A stretch of 64,000 nucleotides of DNA from assembly GCF_036323495.1 (NCBI RefSeq), contig NZ_AP028947.1:1116001-1180000 (forward strand), in the 5' to 3' direction. Each line of letters opens with the position of its first letter. The stretch's first letter is position 1. Below the pieces are notes generated by a model. The model was not told the DNA's origin and ran no database searches. It was given only the letters and a program-made list of their open reading frames with translations. The position numbers were made by a program, and so were the translations under genes. Source of the stretch: Limnobacter thiooxidans. GTDB lineage: Bacteria; Pseudomonadota; Gammaproteobacteria; Burkholderiales; Burkholderiaceae_B. This document shows positions 52,027 through 62,170 of this stretch, piece after piece.

Positions 52027-52056
52027 AAGCGGGAAAAGAACACCCTTTACCCGCTT
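52027..52056. promoter_or_regulatory. Hyphenated palindrome between flgA and flgB
   Basis: AAGCGGGAAAAG (52027-52038), 6 nt, CTTTACCCGCTT (52045-52056): the arms pair at 11 of 12 positions. It lies 71 bp before flgB and 90 bp before flgA. A FlhDC-type activator site would be expected here, and the half-site resembles GCGGTAAAAAG in the fliE/fliF gap, but the enterobacterial FlhDC consensus fits only loosely. Confidence 0.5.
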
Positions 52057-52127
52057 TATCTCCTCTTTGATTTGGTCTCATCAATTCAATAATCTTCTCA
52101 TCCATCCGTGTATGAAGGATTCAAAAG

Positions 52128-52580
52128 ATGTTGGACAAACTCACCGATTCAATGCAGTTCTCTGCCGAGGCCCTGAAACTCAGAGCGCGCCGGCAAGAGG
52201 TATTGACTTCCAACATTTCCAACGTGGATACACCCAATTACAAAGCAATTGATTTCAAGTTCGAAGATGCCTTGAAGGCCGCCACGGGCGAAAAAGGCTC
52301 CATGGGCACACCTGCACAACCCAGCCTTGGCAATGGCGCAGGCGGCCTGGCTGTGACCCACAAGGGACACATCACAGGCAAAGGCAATGCCGGGCAAAGC
52401 ACAGCAGAAATGCTGCAGTTTCGCCGGGGCAATAACGCAGCCATTGATGGCAACACCGTGGACATTGAACGTGAACGTGCCGCATTTGCCGAAAACACCG
52501 TGAAATACGAAGCCGCCTTGCGTGCCATCAATGGTCGAATCTCGACCTTGAAGCAGGCCATGGGCTCAGGTAACCAATAA
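52128..52580 (+). CDS. flgB: Flagellar proximal rod protein FlgB
   Basis: 150 aa. The rod signature SNISNVDTPNYKAIDFKFE is near the N-terminus, and the C-terminal helix ENTVKYEAALRAINGRISTLKQAM completes D0. First gene of flgBCDEFGHIJKL, with an AAGGA site before the ATG. Confidence 0.96.
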   Translation: MLDKLTDSMQFSAEALKLRARRQEVLTSNISNVDTPNYKAIDFKFEDALKAATGEKGSMGTPAQPSLGNGAGGLAVTHKGHITGKGNAGQSTAEMLQFRRGNNAAIDGNTVDIERERAAFAENTVKYEAALRAINGRISTLKQAMGSGNQ

Positions 52581-52596
52581 GGCTTAGGGGAACAAC

Positions 52597-53019
52597 ATGT
52601 CGCTATTCAATTCCTTCAAGTTGGCCGGTGGCGCGATGCAAGCGCAAACCATGCGCCTGAACACCGTGGCCAGCAACCTGGCCAACGTCGATACGGCCGC
52701 TGCCAAACCCAACGAGGTTTACCAGGCCCGCAAAGTGGTGTTCGAAGCCGTGCTTCAAAAGGCTGCACCCGGCAAGGCTGCCTTGGCGGAGAACGTGCAG
52801 GTCAAGGACATCGTTGAAGACAAAACCGAAGCGAAGAAAATGTTCGACCCCAAACACCCCATGGCCGATGAAGACGGTTACGTCTACATGCCCAACGTGA
52901 ATGCGGTTGAAGAAATGGTGGACATGCTCGCGGCATCGCGCAGCTATCAAACCAATGCAGAAGTGATGAACACCGCCAAACAGCTGATGCTGAAAACACT
53001 GAACATGGGCAACCAGTAA
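52597..53019 (+). CDS. flgC: Flagellar rod protein FlgC
   Basis: 140 aa with MRLNTVASNLANVDTAAA at the N-terminus and VNAVEEMVDMLAASRSYQTNAEVMNTAKQLMLKTLNMG at the C-terminus, both FlgC marks. It lies 16 nt behind flgB. Confidence 0.97.
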   Translation: MSLFNSFKLAGGAMQAQTMRLNTVASNLANVDTAAAKPNEVYQARKVVFEAVLQKAAPGKAALAENVQVKDIVEDKTEAKKMFDPKHPMADEDGYVYMPNVNAVEEMVDMLAASRSYQTNAEVMNTAKQLMLKTLNMGNQ

Positions 53020-53032
53020 GGAGAAATGAAAA

Positions 53033-53704
53033 ATGGCTATTGATGTAACTTCCGCGCTGGGCAACAACACGGGCACTGCGGCGACCAAGAAAAAAGCTGA
53101 AGAGAACAGTCCTGAAGCCATTCAGGAGCGTTTCATGTCCCTGCTGGTGGCCCAGCTTAAAAATCAGGATCCATTGGCCCCGATGGACAACGCCCAGGTC
53201 ACCAGTCAAATGGCGCAGTTGAATACTGTAACCGGTATCAACAACTTGAATGCCACCATGGAAGGTATGGCCAGTTCCCTCAACGCCAACCAGACCGTGC
53301 AGGCCACCAGCATGCTGGGCCGCGCGGTGTTGACCGAAGGCAATTCCCTGACCCTGGCCGATGGCAAGGCCCTGGGTTCGATGCAGCTGGATCAAAGCGC
53401 CGACGTGTTGAACGTGAAGGTGCTGGACGCTGGTGCCAACGTGGTGCGCACCATCAACCTGGGTGCGCAGTCCAAGGGCACGCACGAATTCCAGTGGGAT
53501 GGCAAAAGCGATGACGGCAGCACATTGCCAGCTGGCAATTACAAATTCGAAATTGAAGCCAAGGCTGCAGGCAAAGACGCCAGCGTGACACCGCTGACTT
53601 TGTCCGTGGTTCAAGGTGTGCGCAATGCGGGCGCAGACGGTACCAAACTTTTGACCAGCAACGGTGGCGAAGTTTCCTTCGCGGACATCAAGCAGGTTTT
53701 CTAA
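53033..53704 (+). CDS. flgD: Hook cap protein FlgD
   Basis: 223 aa. The N-terminal FLxLLxxQLxxQDP-like motif is present (RFMSLLVAQLKNQDPLAPMDN), then FlgD Tudor/Ig-like domains (HEFQWDGKSDDGSTLPAGNYKFEIEA). Needed to assemble the hook; lost from the mature structure. Confidence 0.96.
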   Translation: MAIDVTSALGNNTGTAATKKKAEENSPEAIQERFMSLLVAQLKNQDPLAPMDNAQVTSQMAQLNTVTGINNLNATMEGMASSLNANQTVQATSMLGRAVLTEGNSLTLADGKALGSMQLDQSADVLNVKVLDAGANVVRTINLGAQSKGTHEFQWDGKSDDGSTLPAGNYKFEIEAKAAGKDASVTPLTLSVVQGVRNAGADGTKLLTSNGGEVSFADIKQVF

Positions 53705-53730
53705 TTTAAAGATTTTTCAAGGAGTCAAAA

Positions 53731-55044
53731 ATGGCTTTTTCAGCAGGTGGAAGTTTTCAGCAAGGCTTGAGTGGTTTGAACGCGGCACAGCGCGGCTTGG
53801 AGGTGATTGCCAACAACGTCTCCAACGCCAGCGTGGTCGGCTTCAAGGGATCTGAAGCGGAGTTTTCAGACGTGTTTGCCCGCGCTTTCAACGGCGCGCG
53901 TTCCACCAATGGCATCGGTTTGGGTACCAGCCTGGCTGCAGTCACGCAGAACTTCAAGCAAGGCAACATCAATGTCACCGGCAACCCCCTGGACCTGGCC
54001 ATCAGTGGAACCGGCTTTTTCAAGGTGCAGGCAGCCAACGGCGACAACATTTACACCCGCAACGGCCAGATGGGCTTGAACAACGAAGGCGTGATCGTGA
54101 ACTCCCGTGGCGACAGGCTTCAGGGTTTTCCTATTGATGCCACCACGGGCCGCCCTTCGGACGTCGCCCAATCCATCACCGTGCCGCGTGGCAACATTCC
54201 TCCGGCTGCAACCCGTGGCGGTAATCTCGAATTGAACCTGGATGCACGTGCTACAGCGATTGACCCAGCGTTGACTTTTGATCCGGGCAATCTGAATACT
54301 TTCAACAACTCCACCTCCATGACGGTGTACGACGAGCTGGGTGGCGCGCACATCATGGGCATCTACATGCGAAAGGAATCGTCCAATGATTGGTCCGTGT
54401 TCGCCACAGTAGACGGCACGCAGGTGGACATTGGTACCTCCCCGGTCGCTGTGACCACGGCCCCTGCGCAATCCACGGCAGCATCTTTGCAATACGGTGT
54501 TGATGGCCTGTTGGTTACTCCTGCAAATGCCAACCTGACGGTTGATATGTCCCGTTTTGTCACCGCCAGCGGTGTGCCATTTTCTTCAACCGGTGTGGCG
54601 CCCAACCAGTTCACGTTTGACATGAGCAACACCACCCAGTACGGCAGTTCGTTCGTGGTGCAAAACCTGGGGCAGGATGGTTTTGAGTCCTCTCCGTTCG
54701 CAGGTTTCGATGTGGGCGCAGACGGCATGTTGACCATCAGCTACGCCAACGGCCAGTTGGTCAAGCACGCCCAGGTCGGCTTGTATCGCTTCCCCAATCC
54801 CGAAGGTCTGCAACCTGTGGGTTCCAACGGCTGGTTGGCCACCAACTCGTCGGGGCCTGAGTTGGTATCGCTCAGCGAAGACACTGCATTCGGCATCATC
54901 CAGTCGGGCGCACTCGAAGAATCGAACATTGACTTGACGGCAGAACTGGTGGCCATGATTTCCGCACAGCGCGTGTATCAGGCCAACTCGCAGACCATCA
55001 AGACCCAGGACTCGATTTTCCAGACCATTACCAACCTTCGTTAA
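53731..55044 (+). CDS. flgE: Flagellar hook protein FlgE
   Basis: 437 aa. N-terminus QGLSGLNAAQRGLEVIANNVSNASVVGFK; C-terminus ALEESNIDLTAELVAMISAQRVYQANSQTIKTQDSIFQTITNLR. The domain between (about 70-400) is the hook body. AAGGAG site before the ATG, 26 nt behind flgD. Confidence 0.97.
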   Translation: MAFSAGGSFQQGLSGLNAAQRGLEVIANNVSNASVVGFKGSEAEFSDVFARAFNGARSTNGIGLGTSLAAVTQNFKQGNINVTGNPLDLAISGTGFFKVQAANGDNIYTRNGQMGLNNEGVIVNSRGDRLQGFPIDATTGRPSDVAQSITVPRGNIPPAATRGGNLELNLDARATAIDPALTFDPGNLNTFNNSTSMTVYDELGGAHIMGIYMRKESSNDWSVFATVDGTQVDIGTSPVAVTTAPAQSTAASLQYGVDGLLVTPANANLTVDMSRFVTASGVPFSSTGVAPNQFTFDMSNTTQYGSSFVVQNLGQDGFESSPFAGFDVGADGMLTISYANGQLVKHAQVGLYRFPNPEGLQPVGSNGWLATNSSGPELVSLSEDTAFGIIQSGALEESNIDLTAELVAMISAQRVYQANSQTIKTQDSIFQTITNLR

Positions 55045-55076
55045 TTTTTAAATTGAACTGAAGCGGACGCAACAGA

Positions 55077-55814
55077 ATGGACAAACTGATTTTCCTGGCA
55101 GCCCAAGCCGCCAAAGGCACCATGTCTCGCCAAGAGAACATTGCCAACAACCTGGCCAACGTGAACACACCCGGGTTTCGGCAACAACTCATGGCGTTTC
55201 AAAGCGCCCCGGTCACCGGCGAGGGCAGTGGTTCCCGAAGCTTTGCGGTGGAAACCAGCATTGGCTTCGACACCACGCCAGGGCAAATCCAGTCCACTGG
55301 TCGTGAAATGGATGTGGCCGTTCAAGGCGAGGGCTGGTTTGCCGTCAATGACGCGAAAGGCAACGAGGCGTATACCCGCAACGGCTCCTTCCAGTTGGAT
55401 GGCACTGGCAACCTGGTGACTCAGGAAGGGTATTCCGTCATTGGCACCAACGGCCCGATCAACGTGCCGCCCGATCACCGATTGTCTTTCGAAGGCGATG
55501 GTTCTGTTTCTGCCATTCCTCTGACTGGCGACACCAATGTGGTGGCGCTTGGCAAGTTGAAACTGGTGAATATTCCCGAAGGGGAAATCAACCGGGGCGA
55601 CGACGGCCTGTTTCGTGCCGCCAATGGTGACCCCGCTGACGCAGACCCGAATGTGCGCATTGCCGGTGGTTTTATCGAGTCGAGCAACGTGAACGCGGTG
55701 GACATGATGGTGCAAATGATCAGCGCCGCCCGCCAGTATGAAACCCAAATGAAAATGATCAGCACGGCCAAGGAAAACGGCCAGGCTGCCAACAGCCTGT
55801 TTGGCATGAATTAA
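55077..55814 (+). CDS. flgF: Flagellar rod protein FlgF
   Basis: 245 aa. It starts [38 protein letters not shown], typical of FlgF (proximal rod), and ends [28 protein letters not shown]. Lies between flgE and flgG in the standard order. Confidence 0.95.
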   Translation: MDKLIFLAAQAAKGTMSRQENIANNLANVNTPGFRQQLMAFQSAPVTGEGSGSRSFAVETSIGFDTTPGQIQSTGREMDVAVQGEGWFAVNDAKGNEAYTRNGSFQLDGTGNLVTQEGYSVIGTNGPINVPPDHRLSFEGDGSVSAIPLTGDTNVVALGKLKLVNIPEGEINRGDDGLFRAANGDPADADPNVRIAGGFIESSNVNAVDMMVQMISAARQYETQMKMISTAKENGQAANSLFGMN

Positions 55815-55828
55815 GGAGATACACCACC

Positions 55829-56611
55829 ATGATGCGTTCTTTGTGGATTGCAAAAACAGGTCTGGACGCCCAGCAAACCCAGCTGGATGTGATTTCAAAC
55901 AACCTGGCTAATACCGCCACTAATGGTTTCAAGCGTTCGCGGGCAGTGTTCGAGGATTTGCTGTACCAAACCCTTCGCCAGCCCGGTGCTCAAACCACCG
56001 AGCAAACCCAGGTGCCTTCCGGCTTGCAGATCGGTACGGGTGTCAAACCTGTGTCGACAGTTCGGAATTTTGCGCAGGGCAACCTGCAGCAAACCGGCAA
56101 TACACTGGACGTGGCCATCAATGGTCAAGGTTTCTTCCAGGTTCAAATGCCCGATGGCACCACCAGCTACACCCGCGACGGCAGCATTCAGATTGACTCT
56201 GCTGGCACCTTGGTCACTTCCAACGGCTACCCAATTCTTGGCCCGGTCACTGTTCCCCAAGGTGTTCAGGAAATTTCGATTTCACAAAGCGGCGTGGTCT
56301 CAGCCGTAGTTCAAGGCCAGGTGCAGCCGCAGGAATTAGGTCAAATACAGCTGGCCAGTTTTGTGAACCCGGCTGGCTTGTTCAGCATGGGCCAAAATCT
56401 CTACTCAGAAACAGCGGCTTCGGGCGCACCCACCCAGGCGGTGGCGGGTACCAATGGTGTGGGCTTTGTTTCCCAGGGTTTTGTGGAAACATCGAACGTC
56501 AACGTGGTTGAAGAACTGGTCGGCCTGATCCAGGCCCAGCGTGCGTACGAAATCAACTCCAAGGCAATCTCCACATCAGACCAGATGTTACAGCGCTTAT
56601 CGCAGCTTTGA
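55829..56611 (+). CDS. flgG: Flagellar distal rod protein FlgG
   Basis: 260 aa, the E. coli length. It starts [47 protein letters not shown] and ends [41 protein letters not shown]. Near-canonical FlgG; AAGGAG site before the ATG. Confidence 0.98.
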   Translation: MMRSLWIAKTGLDAQQTQLDVISNNLANTATNGFKRSRAVFEDLLYQTLRQPGAQTTEQTQVPSGLQIGTGVKPVSTVRNFAQGNLQQTGNTLDVAINGQGFFQVQMPDGTTSYTRDGSIQIDSAGTLVTSNGYPILGPVTVPQGVQEISISQSGVVSAVVQGQVQPQELGQIQLASFVNPAGLFSMGQNLYSETAASGAPTQAVAGTNGVGFVSQGFVETSNVNVVEELVGLIQAQRAYEINSKAISTSDQMLQRLSQL

Positions 56612-56659
56612 TTTTTAAAGCGTCGGGCACACTGAATGTGTTCTGATGGAGTCCATGGC

Positions 56660-57343
56660 ATGAAAAGATTAACTCTCAAAGGCTTAACGGCAGCGTTCTC
56701 GATAACTTTAGGGGCTTGTTCAACTTTCGCACCGAAAGTTGACATGCCTGAAAAAACCACTGTGCAGCAGGCGCCTTCTTTGCCGGCCCAACAGGGTATG
56801 CCAACTGGCAGCCTTTACAGCACTGCCACCTATCGCCCCTTGTTTGAAGACCAGCGCGCCCGCTTTGTGGGTGACACACTGACCATTCAGATTCTGGAGC
56901 AGATCAATGCAGCGCAAACCAACTCCATGAATGCTTCCCGCAGCGATTCAGCCAGCATTGATGTGCCGCTGATTCAGGGCTTTTTCGGTTTTGGCGATTT
57001 GAAAGCCATCAATGGCAGCGCCAGCAGTGAAAAAGATTTTTCCGGTCAGGGGTCCAGTAAAGCAGCCAATAATCTGACTGGCACCATCACCGTGAGCGTG
57101 GCGGGTGTGTTGCCCAACGGCAACCTGCAGGTGGTTGGAGAAAAGCAGATTGGCACCAACCGCGATGTTGAATACTTGAAATTCAGCGGCGTGGTCAATC
57201 CGATCACGATTCTTCCCGGGAATGTGGTGCCCAGCACCAAAGTGGCTGATGCCCGCATTGAATACCGCGGAAAGGGCGCCATTGACTCAGCCACCACCAT
57301 GGGCTGGTTGAGCCGCTTTTTCCTGACCGTACTCCCTTTCTGA
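56660..57343 (+). CDS. flgH: Flagellar L-ring lipoprotein FlgH
   Basis: 227 aa outer-membrane ring protein. Lipoprotein signal with the lipobox LGAC, lipidated at Cys20, so the start at ATG 56660 is right (GGAG 8 nt upstream); an earlier in-frame start at 56636 would put extra residues before the signal. Later stretches [18 protein letters not shown] and [17 protein letters not shown] are FlgH marks. Confidence 0.96.
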   Translation: MKRLTLKGLTAAFSITLGACSTFAPKVDMPEKTTVQQAPSLPAQQGMPTGSLYSTATYRPLFEDQRARFVGDTLTIQILEQINAAQTNSMNASRSDSASIDVPLIQGFFGFGDLKAINGSASSEKDFSGQGSSKAANNLTGTITVSVAGVLPNGNLQVVGEKQIGTNRDVEYLKFSGVVNPITILPGNVVPSTKVADARIEYRGKGAIDSATTMGWLSRFFLTVLPF

Positions 57344-57356
57344 CTGGGCACACAAC

Positions 57357-58502
57357 ATGAAACGCATTTCCTTTTCTGAATTGAAAGACCGGGTACTCAA
57401 GGTGCTTGTATTGGCAGCAACTGCAGCGGCTGTGATGGTTTTTGGCACCCAAGCCGATGCACAAACTCGCATACGCGACCTGACCACCGTATCAGGCGTA
57501 CGCTCCAACCCGGTGTATGGCTACGGCATCGTGATTGGCCTGGACGGTACGGGTGACCAGACCACGCAAACCCCGTTCACCAGCCAAAGTATTGTGGCGA
57601 TGTTGCAGCAGTCGGGCATCACTTTGCCACCGGGTGCCAACATGCAACTGAAAAACGTGGCGTCTGTCATGGTGACAGGCAACCTGCCCGCATTCGCACA
57701 GCCAGGCCAGGCCATCGATGTCACTGTGTCCTCTATTGGTAATGCCAAAAGCCTGCGCGGTGGCATGCTGCTCATGACCCCGCTGAAGGGCGCTGATGGC
57801 CAGGTGTATGCCTTGGCCCAGGGCCAACTCATTGTGGGTGGTGCAGGTGCCTCGGCGGGTGGTTCAAAGACGGTCATCAACCACTTGTCAGCGGGTCGCA
57901 TTCCTGCCGGTGCCTTGGTTGAACGTCAAGTGGCTTCACCATTTTTGCTCGGCGAAACCCTGCAGCTTGAATTGAACAGCACCGATTTCTCCAATTCCAT
58001 TCGCGTGGCGGAAGCCATCAACGCCAGCATGGGCCCCAATGTGGCGCAAGCTTTGGATGGGCGAATCATCAAGGTACGCGCACCGTCCAACCCCAATGAT
58101 CGTGTTGCATTTTTATCCCGAATCCAGGAATTGAGCATCAACAAATCCGTTGGCAGTGCCAAGGTCATTGTGAATGCACGCACAGGTTCGGTGGTCATGA
58201 ACCAGGCTGTCATGCTTGAAAGTTGCGCCGTTGCACACGGCAACCTTACGGTAAAAATCACGTCAACCCCTGTCATTTCCCAGCCTGCGCCCTTTTCGCA
58301 AGGTCAAACCGTGGTGGCCGAACAGGCCGACATCCAGATTTCCGAATCGGGTGGCGAGTTGATCGAAATCAAGGGTGCAGCCCAGTTGTCGGATGTGGTC
58401 AAAGCCCTGAATGCCTTGGGTGCCACACCTAGCGACCTGATTTCCATTTTGCAGGCCATGCAAACAGCCGGCAGTTTGAAAGCCGAACTTGAGGTGATCT
58501 GA
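57357..58502 (+). CDS. flgI: Flagellar P-ring protein FlgI
   Basis: 381 aa periplasmic ring protein with a signal peptide ending ADAQ (hydrophobic [15 protein letters not shown]). Family marks are [32 protein letters not shown] and the C-terminal [26 protein letters not shown]. FlgA, encoded at 51193, is its chaperone. Confidence 0.97.
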   Translation: MKRISFSELKDRVLKVLVLAATAAAVMVFGTQADAQTRIRDLTTVSGVRSNPVYGYGIVIGLDGTGDQTTQTPFTSQSIVAMLQQSGITLPPGANMQLKNVASVMVTGNLPAFAQPGQAIDVTVSSIGNAKSLRGGMLLMTPLKGADGQVYALAQGQLIVGGAGASAGGSKTVINHLSAGRIPAGALVERQVASPFLLGETLQLELNSTDFSNSIRVAEAINASMGPNVAQALDGRIIKVRAPSNPNDRVAFLSRIQELSINKSVGSAKVIVNARTGSVVMNQAVMLESCAVAHGNLTVKITSTPVISQPAPFSQGQTVVAEQADIQISESGGELIEIKGAAQLSDVVKALNALGATPSDLISILQAMQTAGSLKAELEVI

Positions 58503-58504
58503 TC

Positions 58505-58918
58505 ATGAGCCCCTTGTCGAACAAACCGGTGGATACCCAGCAAATGCTGTCCATGGACTCACGCAGCCTGGAAGGCCTCAAGCGTGGCGCGCGGGCCGAG
58601 CGTGGCAGCGAGGAGTTCAATGCCTCGGTCGACAAAGTGGCAGTGCAGTTTGAATCCATTTTTTTACAGATGGCCCTGAAAAGCATGCGCGATGCGACAC
58701 CCGAAGGCGGTTTGTTCACCGATTCCAGCACCAAAACCTATCAGGGCATGTACGACCAGGAGCTGGTTCAGAAACTTTCCGGCAAGGGTTTGGGCCTGGC
58801 CAGCGAAATTGCACGGCAATTGAAAGCAGGTGCAGGCACGGCAGGCGAGCAAACAATCTTTCCTCCGGGGCAGGTGAAAAAAGACCTGCCCTCAACTTTC
58901 CCGAAAGCTGACCGTTAA
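58505..58918 (+). CDS. flgJ: FlgJ-like rod scaffold protein, lacking the muramidase domain
   Basis: 137 aa, equal to the N-terminal rod-capping domain only (VAVQFESIFLQMALKSMRDATPEGGLF, YQGMYDQELVQKLSGKGLGLASEIARQL). Most gamma- and beta-proteobacterial FlgJ proteins are about 300 aa with a C-terminal glucosaminidase that cuts peptidoglycan for the rod. Here the frame stops cleanly and flgK follows 30 bp later, with no remnant. A separate lytic enzyme must do the cutting. It starts 2 nt after the flgI stop. Confidence 0.92.
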   Translation: MSPLSNKPVDTQQMLSMDSRSLEGLKRGARAERGSEEFNASVDKVAVQFESIFLQMALKSMRDATPEGGLFTDSSTKTYQGMYDQELVQKLSGKGLGLASEIARQLKAGAGTAGEQTIFPPGQVKKDLPSTFPKADR

Positions 58919-58948
58919 ATCGTTCAAGACACCAAAGGATCCTGAATT

Positions 58949-60682
58949 ATGTCGAACTCGGTCTACGGAATTGCGCTCAGCGGCCTCAATGCGGCCCGTG
59001 CTGGGCTATCCACCACATCGCACAACATTGCGAACAGCAACACGGTTGGCTTTAATCGCCAGCAGGTGATCCAGCAGTCGCGCCCCTCAACAGGCAGCGA
59101 CATTGGCTTTATCGGGCAGGGCGTCAGCATTGCTACCGTGCAGCGGGTGTATTCAGACTTCATCAATTCGCAAGAACAGAAAGCCACATCGGATGCCGCC
59201 TTCTTCAGCGCCAAAGCGCAACAGATTGCGCGTGTAGATGCCATGGTTGCCGATGACGCCTCAGGTTTGTCGAGTGCGTTGAGCATCTTCTTTGGTGCCG
59301 CACAAACACTGACCACCAATCCGGCTGATTTGGCTGCGCGACAGAACTTTCTGTCCTCTTCGGAAACACTGGCCTCACGGTTCAATGGTTTGAACACCGT
59401 GATGGATGAACTGCGCGGTGCCACCAACCTGAAGGTGCGTGACACAGTTGAGCAACTGAACAATGCCACCTCGCAAATTGCGTCCCTGAACAACCAGATT
59501 GTCACCGCGCTGAATCAGACGTCCAATGGCGGGCCGCCCAACGACCTGATGGACCGCCGCGACAAACTGATTCTGCAGTTGTCTGAACAGGTACAAACCA
59601 CGCGCGTGGACATGGCCGACGGTTCTACCAACCTGTTTCTGGCGAATGGCCAGTCGCTGGTGGTGGGCCCCACACAATTCAAAGTGCAAACCCAGGTCGA
59701 TCCGCAAGACCCGCAAAACCTGCTGGTGGGCATGTCCACCAATGTCAACGGTCAGGAAAGATTGCTCGCCTTTGATTCAGACAGCTTGGGCAACGGCGCA
59801 CTGGCAGGGTATTTAAGTTTTCGTGAAAACGAGTTGACTGAATACCAGAACACGACTGGTTTGCTGGCGGCACGTGTGGGTCAGGCCGTAAACGACATTC
59901 AAACTGCGGGTGTTGACCTGGATGGCAACCCAGGCAACGCCCTGTTCAGCTTTGGCAGCAGCGGTAGTTTTGTGGAAGACATTTCACGCGTTGTCCCCAA
60001 CGTCAACAACAGCACTGCGAACCCGACTGAAGTCAGCCTTCGAAGTTTGGACTTGTCCAAACTCAGTGCAGCAGAATACGAAGTTCAAATTGTGGGCGGT
60101 GTTCCGCGTTATCGCGAAGCCGGCTCAGATTCAGCTTTTGTACCCGCCAACTTTGTTGCAGACCCGGGCGGTGATTATTACGAAATTCGCGACCCTGCGG
60201 GTGCCCCTTTGTTGAGTTTCCAGCTTGACAACGCCGCCCCACAGGAAGGCGACCGTTTTACTTTGATGCCAGTGCGCGAAGCAGCACTGAACATGCGCAC
60301 AGCGATTGACCGCCCTTCGGAAGTGGCGGCGTCCTCTGCAATAAACCCAAGCATTGGCAATAACGAGAACATTCTGGACATTGCTGCCTTGCAAAATTCG
60401 CGCACTCTGTTTCAGTCGAACAACTCCGCAGGCGTTTCCATTTCCGATGGATTCAACCAACTGGTCAGCCGCGTGGGCAACAAGGCACGTGAATTCAACA
60501 TGGCCGCCGAATCGCGGGAAACCGTGTTGAACCAGGTTGCTGATTCGCGTGATGCGCTGCAGGGCGTGAACATGGATGAAGAAGCAGCGAACCTGATCAA
60601 GTTTCAGCAGGCGTACCAGGCTTCCGGACGCGTCATTTCGCTGTCCAAAGAATTGTTTGATCAAATTCTTCAAATGTTCTGA
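58949..60682 (+). CDS. flgK: Hook-filament junction protein FlgK (HAP1)
   Basis: 577 aa. N-terminus YGIALSGLNAARAGLSTTSHNIANSNTVGFNRQQV; C-terminus GVNMDEEAANLIKFQQAYQASGRVISLSKELFDQILQMF. Both D0 helices are intact. Secreted after the FlhB switch with the help of FlgN. Confidence 0.97.
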   Translation: MSNSVYGIALSGLNAARAGLSTTSHNIANSNTVGFNRQQVIQQSRPSTGSDIGFIGQGVSIATVQRVYSDFINSQEQKATSDAAFFSAKAQQIARVDAMVADDASGLSSALSIFFGAAQTLTTNPADLAARQNFLSSSETLASRFNGLNTVMDELRGATNLKVRDTVEQLNNATSQIASLNNQIVTALNQTSNGGPPNDLMDRRDKLILQLSEQVQTTRVDMADGSTNLFLANGQSLVVGPTQFKVQTQVDPQDPQNLLVGMSTNVNGQERLLAFDSDSLGNGALAGYLSFRENELTEYQNTTGLLAARVGQAVNDIQTAGVDLDGNPGNALFSFGSSGSFVEDISRVVPNVNNSTANPTEVSLRSLDLSKLSAAEYEVQIVGGVPRYREAGSDSAFVPANFVADPGGDYYEIRDPAGAPLLSFQLDNAAPQEGDRFTLMPVREAALNMRTAIDRPSEVAASSAINPSIGNNENILDIAALQNSRTLFQSNNSAGVSISDGFNQLVSRVGNKAREFNMAAESRETVLNQVADSRDALQGVNMDEEAANLIKFQQAYQASGRVISLSKELFDQILQMF

Positions 60683-60702
60683 TCAGATTTCAAGGAAAAA
60701 TT

Positions 60703-61680
60703 ATGGCAATCGGCAGAATCAGCACCAACCAGTATTTCAAGCTTAGCACTGACCGCATGAGCAAGCAGCAGACTGATCTGGTCAACATCCAGGGGCAATT
60801 GGCCACCGGGCAGCGCGTGCTTAAACCTTCGGACGACCCCTTGGCCATGTCGGTGGCTCTGGGTGCCAAAGCAGGCGTTAAAACCATTGACAGCTACCAG
60901 AGCAACATCACCTACATCAACAACCAGTTGGGTCAGATGGATGTGGCCTTGCAGTCCGGTTCAGACATCATGGTGTCCATCAAGGAAGCCTTCATGCAGG
61001 CCGGCAACGCTGCACTCAGTGCTGCTGACCGGGAGATCATCGCCCAAGACATCGAAGGCCGCATGGAAGAACTGCGGGGTATCGCCAACCGCACCGACGC
61101 AAACGGCTATTACATGTTCTCCGGCACCTTTCAAGATCAGGAGCCGTTTCAGGCCCCAGGCGGCGCTGTCACCGGAACCTTTCTTGAAACCACCACAGCG
61201 GCTGCGGCCGAGGCTGTGACTGGCCGTGAAATTCAAGTGGCCAGCGGGCGTTTCGTTAACCTGAACATCACAGGTCAGGATGCGTTTGTCGACCCTGAAA
61301 CCAATGAAGATGCATTTGCGGTTCTGCGTGAGGCTGTGGCCTTGTTGCGCACCCCAGGCTTTCCGAATGGACAGGAAGGGGCAACGCCGCAGGATACATT
61401 TCTGAAAGCATTCAATGCCAAAGGCGCACAACTGGACAATGTGTTTGATCAGGTACAAATTTCCAGAACCAAAGTGGGCGTGCGCTTGCGCGAGGTGGAA
61501 ACCTTGCAGCAGATCAACCAGGCGGCCCAATTGGAGCTGGAGCGGGTTGCAGGCGAAGCGGTGGGGCTGGATTATGCCAAGGCCATCAGCGAGCTGTCAC
61601 AGGGCCAATTACAGCTTCAGGCGGCGCAGCAAAGCTTTGCCAGCACATCGAAACTGACGTTGTTCAACTTCATCAGCTAA
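60703..61680 (+). CDS. flgL: Hook-filament junction protein FlgL (HAP3)
   Basis: 325 aa. It starts with RISTNQYFKLSTDRMSKQQTDLVNIQGQLATGQRVLKPSDDP, the FlgL/flagellin-like N-terminal helix, and ends LSQGQLQLQAAQQSFASTSKLTLFNFIS. Last gene of the flg operon; no simple terminator follows, but a large palindromic element begins about 80 bp later and could serve. Confidence 0.96.
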   Translation: MAIGRISTNQYFKLSTDRMSKQQTDLVNIQGQLATGQRVLKPSDDPLAMSVALGAKAGVKTIDSYQSNITYINNQLGQMDVALQSGSDIMVSIKEAFMQAGNAALSAADREIIAQDIEGRMEELRGIANRTDANGYYMFSGTFQDQEPFQAPGGAVTGTFLETTTAAAAEAVTGREIQVASGRFVNLNITGQDAFVDPETNEDAFAVLREAVALLRTPGFPNGQEGATPQDTFLKAFNAKGAQLDNVFDQVQISRTKVGVRLREVETLQQINQAAQLELERVAGEAVGLDYAKAISELSQGQLQLQAAQQSFASTSKLTLFNFIS

Positions 61681-61761
61681 AGGGTTTTGCCTTACCCAGC
61701 GTGGTCTGCCCAGCTTGTGTATGAAAACAGATTGTAGTTTTTGGTGCTTGCCCAGTGAGGG

Positions 61762-61927
61762 TTACTCAGCCTGCGCACAGAAAACCGCTGTGTCCCTTTT
61801 TGAACGAAGACTTTGCATTCACACAGGCCCGACAAAAAATATGGTCGGACCTGTGTGTCGCGCTTAGCGCGACCATGCAAGCCTTGTTCAAACGGGGCGG
61901 TTCTCTTGAAGTGCGCAGTCTGAGTAA
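61762..61927. repeat. Large palindromic element 3 (after flgL)
   Basis: Outermost arms TTACTCAG/CTGAGTAA (61762-61769, 61920-61927), then CTGCGCAC/GTGCGCAG, then GAAAACCGC/GCGGTTCTC (61780-61788, 61897-61905). Inner arms CACACAGGCCCGAC/GTCGGACCTGTGTG (61820-61833, 61844-61857, one G-T pair) enclose the loop AAAAAATATG. Side hairpin TCGCGC-TTA-GCGCGA (61858-61872) follows. Orientation as element 1. Core 126 bp. Confidence 0.85.
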
Positions 61928-62034
61928 TCCCAACACCGTTCAAGCCCAAACCCCAGCTGTTTTCTTGCAGGAAAGCTGAGCAATCCCAACACCGGTCAAG
62001 CCTAAACCCTCAGCTGTTTTCTGAGCGCAAAAGC
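61921..62034. repeat. Two tandem copies of a ~57-bp repeat
   Basis: Units starting TGAGTAATCCCAACACCG (61921) and TGAGCAATCCCAACACCG (61977) run in parallel through CAAGCC.AAACCC, CAGCTGTTTTCT and AAAGCTGAG. The units differ by a few bases and one or two small gaps. No coding potential was seen. Confidence 0.75.
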
Positions 62035-62052
62035 TGAGTTATAGAACTGCGG

Positions 62053-62155
62053 GTATTGACTGAACGGGATGTTGAACTGTCTCACCGCAAGTGTTGATTG
62101 AACTGGACGTTGAGCTGCGTCACTGCAGGTGTTGATTGGCTGGATCACTGCAAAG
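62053..62155. repeat. Tandem 38-bp repeats (two full, one partial)
   Basis: Units at 62053-62090, 62091-62128 and a shortened one at 62129-62155 share the pattern GTGTTGATTGAACTGG-ACGTTGA.CTG..TCACTGCA. The 38-bp period equals that of the direct repeat at 42675-42730. Too degenerate and too few for a CRISPR array; no Cas gene in the window. Confidence 0.7.
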
Positions 62156-62170
62156 GTCACTGGTGAGTTT

